NCBI RefSeq assembly: GCF_014495685.1
Contig: NZ_JACTVI010000072.1
Span: 1-42,921, forward strand
Direction: 5' to 3'
DNA: 42,921 nt
Origin: Streptomyces sp. TRM68367
Lineage (GTDB): Bacteria; Actinomycetota; Actinomycetes; Streptomycetales; Streptomycetaceae
A program made the translations under genes and the position numbers. Position 1 is the stretch's first letter. Every line of letters starts with the position of its first letter. A model generated the notes under the pieces. The model worked only from the letters and a program-made list of their open reading frames with translations, was not told the origin of the DNA and ran no database searches. Below, one piece after another: positions 8,447-15,892 of this stretch.

Positions 8447-9025
8447 TCAGTTGGCGCGGACCGCAGGCAGTTCCTTGTAGTAGTGAACGAGCGGCAGCGC
8501 CGTGAATCCGGCCTTCTCGTAGGTGTGCCGGGCCGCGGCGTGGCCGGGATCGCCTCCCGTACCGAGGTGGGCGAGGTGGATGCCGGCGGCACTGATGCGG
8601 TTCAGCGCAGAGGCAAGCAGTGCGCTGCCGATACCCCGGCACTGCTGGTCCGGATCGACGGCGATCATGTCGATCTCGGCGCTGCGCGGATCGTCGTGGA
8701 AGGCCACGGCGACGAATCCGACGGGCTGGGTGTCGATCTCGGCAACCCAGACCTTGATGCCCTCATCCCGGCACACTGCCTCGACCGCACGGGCCTGGCC
8801 CGCGGCCCAGTCCGGATAGGCGATCCGGTTGAGACGGGGGCCGAGCACGTGGCCCATCGACTCAAAAACCGGCTGCCAGGCCCTGAGTGAGGGGGCCACG
8901 ACAGCGTCGATGTCGTCAGCCTGCTGCGGGCGAATGACGAACGGCGCGAGGGATGCCTCAATGCCGGGGCGGAAGGTCTGGGACTCCTCGACGGTGATGA
9001 CGCCTTCCTTGCCGACCTTGTCCAT
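8447..9025 (-). CDS. GNAT family N-acetyltransferase (5' end derived from groEL)
   Basis: A GCN5-type acetyltransferase whose core starts near FVIRPQQADDIDAVV. Motif A is AVDPDQQCRGIGSALL, and the later segment GGDPGHAAARHTYEKAGFTA carries motif B. The ORF as read has 192 residues, but its first 18 (MDKVGKEGVITVEESQTF) are a groEL-derived sequence, so the native start has been lost or replaced. Translation from ATG 9025 would yield a short chaperonin tag on an otherwise complete enzyme; no good alternative start is seen between residues 19 and 40. It may still be expressed. The acetyl acceptor is unknown. Confidence 0.75.
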   Translation of the reverse strand: MDKVGKEGVITVEESQTFRPGIEASLAPFVIRPQQADDIDAVVAPSLRAWQPVFESMGHVLGPRLNRIAYPDWAAGQARAVEAVCRDEGIKVWVAEIDTQPVGFVAVAFHDDPRSAEIDMIAVDPDQQCRGIGSALLASALNRISAAGIHLAHLGTGGDPGHAAARHTYEKAGFTALPLVHYYKELPAVRAN

Positions 9026-9034
9026 GGCCTCGGC
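8972..9034 (-). pseudogene. groEL fragment (about 21 codons)
   Basis: On the minus strand these codons read AEAMDKVGKEGVITVEESQT plus F, which is the highly conserved segment of GroEL/Hsp60 found near residue 165-190 of the intact chaperonin. Nothing else of groEL lies on either side: upstream the match stops at about 9034, downstream the sequence switches to the acetyltransferase. It is therefore a captured scrap that now provides a start codon and N-terminus to the GNAT gene. Confidence 0.65.
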
Positions 9035-9051
9035 GCGCTCGTATCACTGAG

Positions 9052-9744
9052 ATGTTCGACGGCACGCGGCTTCACAGCGCCTACCTCTACGGCAGTATCC
9101 CGCGCGGCACCGCGACCCCCGGAGTCTCCGACCTCGACATCCAACTCGCTCTCCACCACGAGCCCATCGAAGCGGACCGTGCCGACGCCGAAGCGGTCGA
9201 GGCCGCGCTCGACGACGCGTTCCCGCAGATCAATGGCGTCGGCATCCTGCTGACGAGTACGCGCGCACTGCTGAGCGAACTCGGACGCCACGACGCCGGG
9301 TTCTTCATCGCCTGTTTGTGCACCCCGCTGCTCGGCCCCGACCTCGCCGAACAACTGCCGCGTTACCGGCCCACGCCGCTGCTCGCCCGCGAAACGAACG
9401 GAGATCTCGCGCACGTGCTGGAACGATGGCGTCCCCGAGCCGCCGAAGCCGGCACGGACGCCGACCGCCGGGCCCTCAGCCGCGTCGTCGCCCGCCGTAT
9501 TGTGCGCACGGGATTCACTTTGATCATGCCTCGCTGGGGCGGATGGACCAGCGACCTCGACGAATCCGCCGAACTCTTCGGCCACTACTACCCTCAGCGC
9601 GCCGAGCAGATGCGTTTCGCGGCGGCCATCGGCCGCATCCCCTCGGCTGATCCGGCAGTACTCAACACGCTCATCGACGACCTGGGCCTCTGGCTCGCCA
9701 TCGAGTACACAGCTGTGCATGGCGAGAAGTCGCCGCGCCCCTGA
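9052..9744 (+). CDS. Nucleotidyltransferase-domain protein (aminoglycoside adenylyltransferase-like fold)
   Basis: A 230-residue protein with the minimal nucleotidyltransferase signature: YLYGSIPRGTATPGVSDLDI (residues 12-31), i.e. G-S followed by D-x-D, which positions two metal ions for NMP transfer. The C-terminal half is helical with WGGWTSDLDESAELFGHYYP. The family includes aminoglycoside adenylyltransferases and toxin-antitoxin MNT-type proteins; substrate is unknown. The protein begins only about eleven residues before the GS motif, which is short for the family, and the upstream sequence is rearranged (groEL scrap), so a few N-terminal residues may be missing. Confidence 0.75.
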   Translation: MFDGTRLHSAYLYGSIPRGTATPGVSDLDIQLALHHEPIEADRADAEAVEAALDDAFPQINGVGILLTSTRALLSELGRHDAGFFIACLCTPLLGPDLAEQLPRYRPTPLLARETNGDLAHVLERWRPRAAEAGTDADRRALSRVVARRIVRTGFTLIMPRWGGWTSDLDESAELFGHYYPQRAEQMRFAAAIGRIPSADPAVLNTLIDDLGLWLAIEYTAVHGEKSPRP

Positions 9745-9752
9745 ACGGCGTA

Positions 9753-9855
9753 CTACACCGCGAGCCAGGCCGCATGGTCGGGTGCCAGCAGGCCGTCTTC
9801 CGCGGGTCCGCTGGAGAGCAGGATCGAGGCGTGTTCGCCGACGGGGCGTCTTCCG
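9753..9855 (-). other. Possible C-terminal remnant of an unidentified gene
   Basis: The minus strand reads FYNGRRPVGEHASILLSSGP and a further 15 residues to a TAG at 9753, with G/C third positions, as in a real gene. Its upstream end meets the stop codon of the questin-oxidase-like gene. No start or recognisable domain remains and I cannot name the family. Confidence 0.25.
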
Positions 9856-10944
9856 TTATAGAACCGGGCCGATCAGTTCGCAGGCCCGCGCTGTGGCCAC
9901 CAGCGCGCCGGTGCTACCGGTGGTGGCGGCTACGTCCAGCGCGGTATCGGCGAACTTCACCACGTGCTCGTCGCCGTGCTCGGCCGCGCGTGCGAAGACT
10001 TCCTGTGCGGCGTCCGCCACCGATCCGGTAGGGGCCTTCGGTAGTTCGGACGCCGGCGCGGGGGTGGCTGGTGAGTACAGGGCGGTCACCGCGGCGCTCG
10101 CTGTCCAGGCGGCGTTCAGACTCGGTGCCCACAGCGCGGGCGGCAGCGCGGGCAGGGTGCGCAGTACGGCGTTGGGCGCGGTGGCGGCGTGCACCAGCAT
10201 GATTGGGCTGAGGTGGCCGTGCGTGGCGTAGCGGTTCGCGGCTGCCCGGACGAGCTCGGCGAGCACGTCGCGGGAGTCCTCAGGTGTCACTGCCGGGCGG
10301 AGTGCGGCGGTCGCCGCCGTCCAGCCGGGCGTTCCGGTCAGCCGCGCGAGGCTTTCACGGAAGCCCCCATTCTGGTCCGCGATCGACGGGATGCCGTCCA
10401 GCGCCTCACTCGGGCCGGCGGTGCCGCCCGGCGCAGCGACGCCGGGTGTCGGCAGGCTGCGGGCCGCCCAGTAGGCGAGGCCATGGGCCAGTTCTGCGGT
10501 ACGCGGGGCGGCGATCGACCCGGCACTCCCGTCGTTGCCGTGGTCCTCGTCCAGGAGCGTGCGGACGGCATGGCCGACACGGATCACCGGGTGGGTGGCA
10601 CCGGCGGCGATGCCCGGCAGCAGGCGTGGCCACCACTGCACCAGCACCTCGCGCCACGGCCGACTGGCGATCTGGCGAACGAAGTACACCGTCCAGTCGC
10701 CGATCCTGCGGGGATCACCCAACGCGTCCTGCCATCCGTCCTCGGTGATCGGATCGGTGCCGCGGGGCAGGTCCTCCAGCTTGTCGCGGTAGTAATCGAG
10801 CCAGCGGTGCACAGTGACCGCGTGACCGTTGCGGACCAACGCCTCCACCGCCATCGGACCGTGGTTGGACAGCCAACCGTCGCGTTCAGGGCCGTAATCA
10901 TGCAGTCGCTGGAGGGCTTCGTCGAGGGTCCCGGTGGTGTCCAT
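9856..10944 (-). CDS. Questin oxidase family protein (DUF4243-like)
   Basis: A 362-residue protein opening with LDEALQRLHDYGPERDGWLS followed by NHGPMAVEAL, the N-terminal hallmark of the questin-oxidase/AflY family (DUF4243). Fungal members carry out oxidative ring opening or Baeyer-Villiger-type steps on anthraquinones; bacterial members are mostly uncharacterised. Further support comes from the WLDYYRDKLEDLPRG segment, the HPVIRVGHAVR His motif mid-protein and HLSPIMLVHAATAPNA in the C-terminal half. The full length of the family is present. It is monocistronic as far as can be seen, with IS256 debris behind its 5' end. Catalytic function in bacteria is inference. Confidence 0.75.
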   Translation of the reverse strand: MDTTGTLDEALQRLHDYGPERDGWLSNHGPMAVEALVRNGHAVTVHRWLDYYRDKLEDLPRGTDPITEDGWQDALGDPRRIGDWTVYFVRQIASRPWREVLVQWWPRLLPGIAAGATHPVIRVGHAVRTLLDEDHGNDGSAGSIAAPRTAELAHGLAYWAARSLPTPGVAAPGGTAGPSEALDGIPSIADQNGGFRESLARLTGTPGWTAATAALRPAVTPEDSRDVLAELVRAAANRYATHGHLSPIMLVHAATAPNAVLRTLPALPPALWAPSLNAAWTASAAVTALYSPATPAPASELPKAPTGSVADAAQEVFARAAEHGDEHVVKFADTALDVAATTGSTGALVATARACELIGPVL

Positions 10945-11109
10945 GACCCCGACGCTAGCGACCGCGACGACCGGACGTAACAGGCTTGAGACCTACGCCT
11001 GCAGGCTTAGGTTCGATCTTCAACCTGCACGACGTGAGCATGCGGCTCGTACGAGGGAGCTGGCTATTGCTGCTTTCCGTCCTGGGACTCCCCGAGGACC
11101 GGCAAGATA
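10945..11109. other. Short gene-free segment upstream of the questin-oxidase-like gene
   Basis: This should hold the promoter of the leftward gene. No clear promoter or palindrome was recognised, and the right part grades into broken IS256 transposase sequence. Confidence 0.3.
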
Positions 11110-11303
11110 CGGCAGTTGTCGAGGGCTGAGTTGCTGCTCCTGCTCTACCTGCATGGCCTGTCCTCCGGGGACTTCGTGCCCGCGATGGAGTAGTTCCTCG
11201 GCTCCTCGGCCGGATTCGCCGGCCACCGTGACCCGGTTGACCGCGCAGTGGCAGGCCGACCACGCCGTGTTCCAGGAACGCGACCTGTCCGGCACCGACT
11301 ACC
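11110..11303 (+). pseudogene. IS256-family (mutator) transposase fragment A
   Basis: The plus strand encodes ELLLLLYLHGLSSGDFVPAM E, then an in-frame TAG, FLGSSAG, and after a frameshift SPATVTRLTAQWQADHAVFQ and ERDLSGTDY. This is the N-terminal third of an IS256-type transposase. The catalytic domain is absent. Bases 11125-11148 are identical to 13946-13969, which lie in a second fragment of the same protein that overlaps this one, so the two pieces probably came from one element type on either side of an inserted or rearranged 2.6-kb block. Confidence 0.75.
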
Positions 11304-11315
11304 CTCGCCCTCGAT

Positions 11316-12239
11316 TCAGGCTTGCTGCGCGACGTCCTCGGCCAGCTCGGCGAGGGTCCTCTCCGCCAGCGACCGCACCTCCGGCGTGCTGTCGACCCCG
11401 GCGAGGGTGATCGCCGCCTTCCAGGCCGCCCAACCCTGGGCGCGGTGCCAGGTGTCCTGGTCCAGACCGGCCGCGCGGACGAACAGCGGACGCGTCTCGC
11501 GGTCGAACATCGTCCACGCGGCCACGAGGTCGCAGGCGGGGTCCCCGACGGCGGAGCATCCGAAGTCGATGACCGCCGCGAGCCGTCCCTCGCTCAGCAG
11601 CAGGTTTCCGGGCGCGATGTCGCCGTGCAGCCACACCGGTGCCTCGATCCACGAAGACTCCGTGGCGCGGCGGACGCACCGCTCGCCCACCTCCCGCACC
11701 TCGGGCGCGAGCCCGGCGAGAGCCAGGATGGCCTCGTCGGCGTAGACCGTGAATTCGGCGCCACGCAAGCAGTTGTGCGTCCCCGGCGGCGGGGCGTCCT
11801 GCGTCGGCGCGGCGCGCAGGGCCGTCAGGAACTCGCCCAGGCCCACCGCGACAGCGGCCAGATCGGCTTCCCCGGCACCGGCACGGTTCAGCGTCTGCCC
11901 GGCGTACCAGGCATACACCGACCACGGACCATCGAACAGCGGGCCCGGCTCGCCCTTGGCGACCGGCTTCGGGATCGGCAGAGGCAGTACCTCGGCGAGC
12001 ACCGGCAGCCAGCGGTGCTCCTTCTCAACCTGGGCGTCGTAACCCCGCGCGCTGGGGATCCGCACCGCGAGGTCGGAGCCAAGGCGGAACGTGCGATTGT
12101 CCCAGCCCTGCGGCTCGACCGGGCGAAGCTCCAGCTCGGCCCACTGGGGGAACTGCTCGCGCACGAGCCGGCGCGCGAGGTCCAGGTCGGGCACCGGCCG
12201 CTCGGCGGTGGGCACGGAACTGTCCTGGCTGGCGCTCAT
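11316..12239 (-). CDS. APH-fold phosphotransferase (aminoglycoside phosphotransferase family)
   Basis: A 307-residue kinase of the APH fold. N-lobe: WDNRTFRLGSDLAVRIPSAR with the ATP-binding Arg/Lys region, then EKEHRWLPVLAEVLPLPIPK. Catalytic loop: VWLHGDIAPGNLLL, with Asp and Asn in place; metal site: AAVIDFGCSAVGDPACDLVA. The W-D-N-R-TF and PLPIPxPV pattern resembles the widespread MphB/hygromycin-kinase-like group, but substrate is unknown. ATG 12239 is preferred over 12269 because GCAGGAG lies at the right distance before it. It is flanked on the left by IS256 fragment A, only 12 bases from its stop codon. Confidence 0.85.
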   Translation of the reverse strand: MSASQDSSVPTAERPVPDLDLARRLVREQFPQWAELELRPVEPQGWDNRTFRLGSDLAVRIPSARGYDAQVEKEHRWLPVLAEVLPLPIPKPVAKGEPGPLFDGPWSVYAWYAGQTLNRAGAGEADLAAVAVGLGEFLTALRAAPTQDAPPPGTHNCLRGAEFTVYADEAILALAGLAPEVREVGERCVRRATESSWIEAPVWLHGDIAPGNLLLSEGRLAAVIDFGCSAVGDPACDLVAAWTMFDRETRPLFVRAAGLDQDTWHRAQGWAAWKAAITLAGVDSTPEVRSLAERTLAELAEDVAQQA

Positions 12240-12468
12240 GGCGGGATCTCCTGCGGAGGTGTCGGTCACGGTCGATCACTGGTCTGGGGTCGAGTACTGG
12301 TCACGGTCGGTCAGCGGCCCCGGGACCGCTCCGGCCGGCCGGGCGAAGCGGGTGCCTTCGGCGGACGGGCCCCGCCGCACCGTAGCGGCTGAAGCCGGGG
12401 ACGAGCAGCGTAAGTAGTTGTTTCTAAGCCCGGCTTGATCGGGATTGGGCGGTACTCCAGCTGTAGAT

Positions 12469-12810
12469 GTCGCCGGTCTCGTCGACCACCAGCACCGCCT
12501 GCTCGTCGTGCAGGTGCTCCACCACATAGCCCCATAGGTCGTCGCGGACGGCGTCGGCATCCCACGTGGCCCGGCTGAGCAGGTGCTGCGTGGCGTCCGG
12601 GGTGGACTCCCCGGCCCACTCGGCGATCGTCCAGCAGTTCTTTCGCGGCAGGTCTGGCAGGAGTCCGAGCACCAGCCGTCGGGCTCGGCGCCGTGGTTCC
12701 ACCCGGGCGAAGCGGCCCGCGATTCGGCCCATCAGGACCTCGAAGGACTCCTGCCAACGAGTGGGGTCCACGCTGTGACCTGCGGCCACTGCATGGTTTT
12801 CAGTCTTCAC
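12469..12810 (-). pseudogene. IS701-family transposase, N-terminal part only
   Basis: Starting at GTG 12810, the minus strand reads VDPTRWQESFEVLMGRIAGR, then RRRARRLVLGLLPDLPRKNC and WTIAEWAGESTPDATQHLLS, through to VLVVDETGD, where the first catalytic Asp is found. The sequence then diverges (IYSWSTAQ...) and stops at 12424. The remaining two thirds of an IS701 transposase are missing. No lesion is seen inside the surviving part, so truncation seems recent relative to the other debris. Confidence 0.8.
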
Positions 12811-12884
12811 ACGCCGATGATCAACGGTGGCCGCGATCGCCTCCGCACCGGCCCCATCATCAAGCCACGTGATGAGGCGGGGTG

Positions 12885-13799
12885 TCAGCCAGGCTGGCGC
12901 CAAGGCGTGAGGTCGAGCCCGGGATACCGCAGCGCCATCCCGGCCATCGTCTCCGGGGTCCAGTAGGGATGTCCGGGCGGCGGAAACCCGAATGCCTGGA
13001 GCTGGCGCGGTGTGGCCCGCTCGACGAACGTGAACCAGTCCTCCTGGACAGCGGAGTAGGCCCAGCCCCGGCGCTGACCCCACTGGACTCCGGAGGGACG
13101 GAAGTTCAAGTGCATGGTGAACCGGGCACCGCGCGGCGCGGTCATGGCTGTTCCGCGATGGACGGTGCCGATCTCGAAGGCGACGACTGTGCCGGCAGTA
13201 CCGGCTGCGGACACCTCCGCTTCGTACAGGTGCGGGCTGCCGCTGCCGTCCTGGAAGCGGCTCTTGCTTTCGAGGCCGGGCCGCAGATATCGGGCGGGCA
13301 CGGCGGGGAGGTCGGCCGTGTGCCTCCGCGAGACAAGGTGCGCCGGGCCGAGCTCCTCGGGCACGTCCGCCAGGTACACGAACATCTCCAGCTGGCGGAA
13401 GCCGGGCGCGGTGCTGGGCACCAGAAGGGTATGGCCCGGATAATCGCGGTGCAGGTCCTGGTCGTAGTCGCTGGCACCGGCGTACTTCGCCCAGGCTTCC
13501 GCCCCGGAGATCTGGATGTCGTCGTCTTCCAGCAGCGTCTCGGCGAGTGTCAGGATCCGGTGGTTCACAGCCAGCAGGCTGATCTCCGTGCTGGCGAACG
13601 GGAAGTAGTCGATCCCGGCGAACTGGTCGCCGATGAATCGCTCGCGTCGTGCATCGGTTGCGTCGTGGAACCCCTCGGCGGACGGGAAGAGCAGATCCAG
13701 TTCGCCCACTGCGGGCTCCAGCTCATCGGGCGGGATGAAACCAGGGAGGATGACGAAGCCGTCTTCACGCCACGCCTGCGCCGCTACTTTGAGGTCCAT
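12885..13799 (-). CDS. Phytanoyl-CoA dioxygenase (PhyH) family protein
   Basis: A 304-residue Fe(II)/2-oxoglutarate-dependent oxygenase of the PhyH family. The N-terminus WREDGFVILPGFIPPDELEP is the classic opening. The metal ligands are His and Asp of DLHRDYPGHTLL and the distal His of EIGTVHRGTAM, followed by an Arg in PRGARFTMHLNFRP that would hold 2-oxoglutarate. ATG 13799 begins this fold; the 83 residues the frame allows upstream are Arg/Ser/Gly-rich antisense of IS256 debris. It would hydroxylate a small substrate, possibly in secondary metabolism, but none of its neighbours gives a hint. The IS701 fragment lies 74 bases downstream. Confidence 0.8.
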   Translation of the reverse strand: MDLKVAAQAWREDGFVILPGFIPPDELEPAVGELDLLFPSAEGFHDATDARRERFIGDQFAGIDYFPFASTEISLLAVNHRILTLAETLLEDDDIQISGAEAWAKYAGASDYDQDLHRDYPGHTLLVPSTAPGFRQLEMFVYLADVPEELGPAHLVSRRHTADLPAVPARYLRPGLESKSRFQDGSGSPHLYEAEVSAAGTAGTVVAFEIGTVHRGTAMTAPRGARFTMHLNFRPSGVQWGQRRGWAYSAVQEDWFTFVERATPRQLQAFGFPPPGHPYWTPETMAGMALRYPGLDLTPWRQPG

Positions 13800-13852
13800 C
13801 GGGCCAGGATGATCACGGCGAGCGCCGCAGGCAATCGGTTTTCCGGCGGGAA

Positions 13853-13969
13853 GTGCAACTGTGGGGCGTTGATGAAACCACCGGCAAGCGCAAGCGGTTC
13901 TCTTCGGCGATCCTCCCGCTCTGGTGCCGCAAGTCCCCGAAGATCGCTGAGTTGCTGCTCCTGCTCTAC
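13853..13969 (+). pseudogene. IS256-family transposase fragment B
   Basis: About 39 codons read GVDETTGKRKRFSSAILPLW and CRKSPKIAELLLLLY, the N-terminal segment that normally leads into the LYLHGLSSGDFVPA segment of fragment A. After the shared 24-base stretch (13946-13969) the match ends. Same strand and overlapping content as fragment A suggest that both derive from one type of element. Confidence 0.75.
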
Positions 13970-14001
13970 TCGACTCGCCAGCGCTTGAAAGAGCGAAGGA
14001 A

Positions 14002-14343
14002 TTACGGCAGTTCCCCGTCGCGGGCAAGTTGGGCGCTGATGGACTCATTGAGTTCCGCCATGGTGCGGCGGAAGGCGTCCACGAGATCCACCTCGTAGCG
14101 GTGCGCGAGAATCAGTACCGACCACAGGCAGTCGGCGAGTTAATGCTCCAACGCCGCCCGGCCTCCCGGGACTTCGCGTGCGCCTTCCTCGGCCATGATG
14201 AGCTTGGCCAGATCACCGACGTCCCCCATGAAGCCGAGCAGGAACTCTTCGCGCGTCCAGACCCGACCGCGGTCACGGCGGTTCAGCTCGTCGTAGAGGT
14301 CATGGATCCGTATCGCCTGCCTCTTCAGCTCGTCGAGGTCCAC
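14002..14343 (-). pseudogene. MazG-like nucleotide pyrophosphohydrolase gene, interrupted by one nonsense codon
   Basis: From GTG 14343 the frame encodes LYDELNRRDRGRVWTREEFL and LGFMGDVGDLAKLIMAEEGA, the first helices of a small MazG-like protein, then AALEH followed by TAA at 14140-14142. With that codon read through, the same frame continues as LADCLWSVLILAHRYEVDLV and DAFRRTMAELNESISAQLAR to a TAA at 14002. The expected residue at the stop is Glu (GAA to TAA), part of the second metal-binding HExxD helix. So a 113-residue protein was cut to 67 by a single substitution. The start lies 44 bases inside the 3' end of the upstream kinase gene, and AAGGTGG precedes it. Confidence 0.8.
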
Positions 14344-15295
14344 GCGCCCACCTTATGCTCACTGCCACCGGCACACCCCGGGGGCACATGAGGGCCTCCG
14401 TGATGTGTCGGCATCGCACCGGGTCCTCGGTGAGGCTGGCCTTCAGTCCCCACAGCCAGTACTCGACGGCTCGCAACAGCGCCCACCTGCGCGCCCGGTC
14501 GCGGTCGAGGTCCGCGGCGTCGGCCAGCGCGTCGATGCACCACTCGACGCGCGATGAGCCGAGTTCGTCGAACCGGCTCCACAGCAAGGGGGCCACCTGG
14601 AATTCGAGGACGCCGCTCACGATCAGCGGGTCGACGACTGCCCAGTCCTCGTCCCAGGTGCGCAGCACCTGCTCGTAGTGCAGGTCGTTGTTGACGAGGA
14701 CCGAGTAGTCGTCGCGGGAGAGTTCGCCGGCCAGTTCCAGTCCGCGGTCGAGTGTGCGGCGCGGCATCGGGCGCCCGAGATCCTCCCACTGCGCGGCGAG
14801 CTCCCGCCGGTGCTGCGCGGCGATGGCGCCGGTGGTGCGCAGACCGTGGGGTGGTTCGACTGCCAGGCGCCGCAGGACCGTGCCGATCACGGGGACCGCT
14901 TCCTCCAGCGGGACGTCCCGCAATGAACGGGTGTGGTCCAGCCGTCGCATCAGCATGACGCCCGCCGCGGTGTCGGCGTCGACGAGCCGGACGGCGCCGT
15001 GGCCGTCCCACAGGCGCAGCGCCAGTACCTGCTCCTCCATATGCCGGTCGGGCCATGTCACCTTCAGCGCCAGGGGCTCGCTTCCCCGGCTGACCGGCAC
15101 GACGAGGCTGTTGTAGCCGTGCATGGGGCGGCCGTCGACCTTCAGGTTCCACCGGTCGCACCATTCGACGACGGTGTCCGGCAGGGCCGCCAGCCACCGG
15201 CTGCCCGCCTCGCCCTGATGTTGCCAGCGCCCGAAGCCCCGAAGGGCATCGGGCACCTCTACCAGCTTGCGTTGTTGTTGGCCCTCAGCAGTCAT
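14300..15295 (-). CDS. APH-fold phosphotransferase of the streptomycin/hydroxyurea kinase type (APH(6)-like)
   Basis: A 331-residue protein resembling the aminoglycoside/hydroxyurea kinase group (PF04655). N-terminal SRWLAALPDTVVEWCDRWNL fits that family, as do ALKVTWPDRHMEEQVLALRL (Lys and Glu of the N-lobe) and GVMLMRRLDHTRSLRDVP. The catalytic loop is LVNNDLHYEQVLR, where NND replaces the usual HGD and Gln replaces the Asn, while WAVVDPLIVSGVLEFQVAPL supplies the metal Asp. Activity is therefore less certain than for the other kinases. ATG 15295 has GAGGA nine bases upstream. The last 20 residues overlap the MazG start and may reflect loss of an earlier stop codon. Confidence 0.75.
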   Translation of the reverse strand: MTAEGQQQRKLVEVPDALRGFGRWQHQGEAGSRWLAALPDTVVEWCDRWNLKVDGRPMHGYNSLVVPVSRGSEPLALKVTWPDRHMEEQVLALRLWDGHGAVRLVDADTAAGVMLMRRLDHTRSLRDVPLEEAVPVIGTVLRRLAVEPPHGLRTTGAIAAQHRRELAAQWEDLGRPMPRRTLDRGLELAGELSRDDYSVLVNNDLHYEQVLRTWDEDWAVVDPLIVSGVLEFQVAPLLWSRFDELGSSRVEWCIDALADAADLDRDRARRWALLRAVEYWLWGLKASLTEDPVRCRHITEALMCPRGVPVAVSIRWARGPRRAEEAGDTDP

Positions 15296-15357
15296 CGCAT
15301 CTTCCTCACGATCACAACTGTGGACGGCAAAAGGTCGCCGCACTCTTGAATCGGTGA

Positions 15358-15623
15358 TTACGCCGAGAGGCAGACTGCATGCTGACGGCAGAAGTCGAAC
15401 TCTTCCTGGTTGGGGGCGTATCCGGTCCCCACCGAGAAGCGGGGCTCCGGCGAATTGCCGTAGTAGCCCACAGGATGAAGACCCGCCTGCCGTTCGCCAG
15501 GTGCACTCGTGCGGCTACGCCTTCCGAGAAGCCACCCGGTTGACTGATCGCGTCGGCCACCGGGCTGCCGAGCAACTGCTCAATCCGAGCAGTCACCTCG
15601 ACAGGCATCGTCGCCCAAGTCAT
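15358..15623 (-). pseudogene. Chimeric remnant: APH-fold kinase N-terminus joined to an unrelated C-terminus
   Basis: From ATG 15623 about 50 codons give PVEVTARIEQLLGSPVADAI, then GGFSEGVAARVHLANGRRVFI, the N-lobe of an APH-like kinase. At about 15470 the coding frame changes to one encoding HPVGYYGNSPEPRFSVGTGY and APNQEEFDFCRQHAVCLSA, ending with TAA at 15358. Both halves have G/C-biased third positions, but the join is out of frame, so two genes were fused by deletion. I do not recognise the second half. Confidence 0.45.
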
Positions 15624-15786
15624 CTTTCGGCTACCTGTGGCCTCAGGCATGCCCAGATCTGCCGCAGTACGTCGTTCGTCGCGATCACCAGTGATCGTGG
15701 TTTTCCCCTGTCTTCAGCGGATGGCGATCATTCTGCGAGAGGGCTGTCCCCGTCTCCGGCGACTCCATCTGGTTCCTGGATATGGG

Positions 15787-15833
15787 CCAGGGCCTGTCCG
15801 GTCGGCGGGGAGTGAACACCGGACAGGCCCTGG
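15787..15833. terminator. Strong hairpin downstream of the GH13 gene
   Basis: CCAGGGCCTGTCCGGT (15787-15802) pairs perfectly with ACCGGACAGGCCCTGG (15818-15833) around a 15-base loop: a 16-bp GC-rich stem. It lies about 60 bases beyond the stop codon of the last gene of the sugar operon, read leftward. There is no long U-tract, as is usual for actinomycete terminators. Confidence 0.8.
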
Positions 15834-15892
15834 CGGATTTGGGCGCGACTGGGCGCGGGGGACGTCGGACGGGTGATTGCCGTCGCCGTCCG

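Noticed and set aside
13800..14048. 83-codon N-terminal extension of the PhyH-family gene
   Set aside because: Reads antisense through IS256 fragment B and has no resemblance to the oxygenase; the fold starts at ATG 13799.
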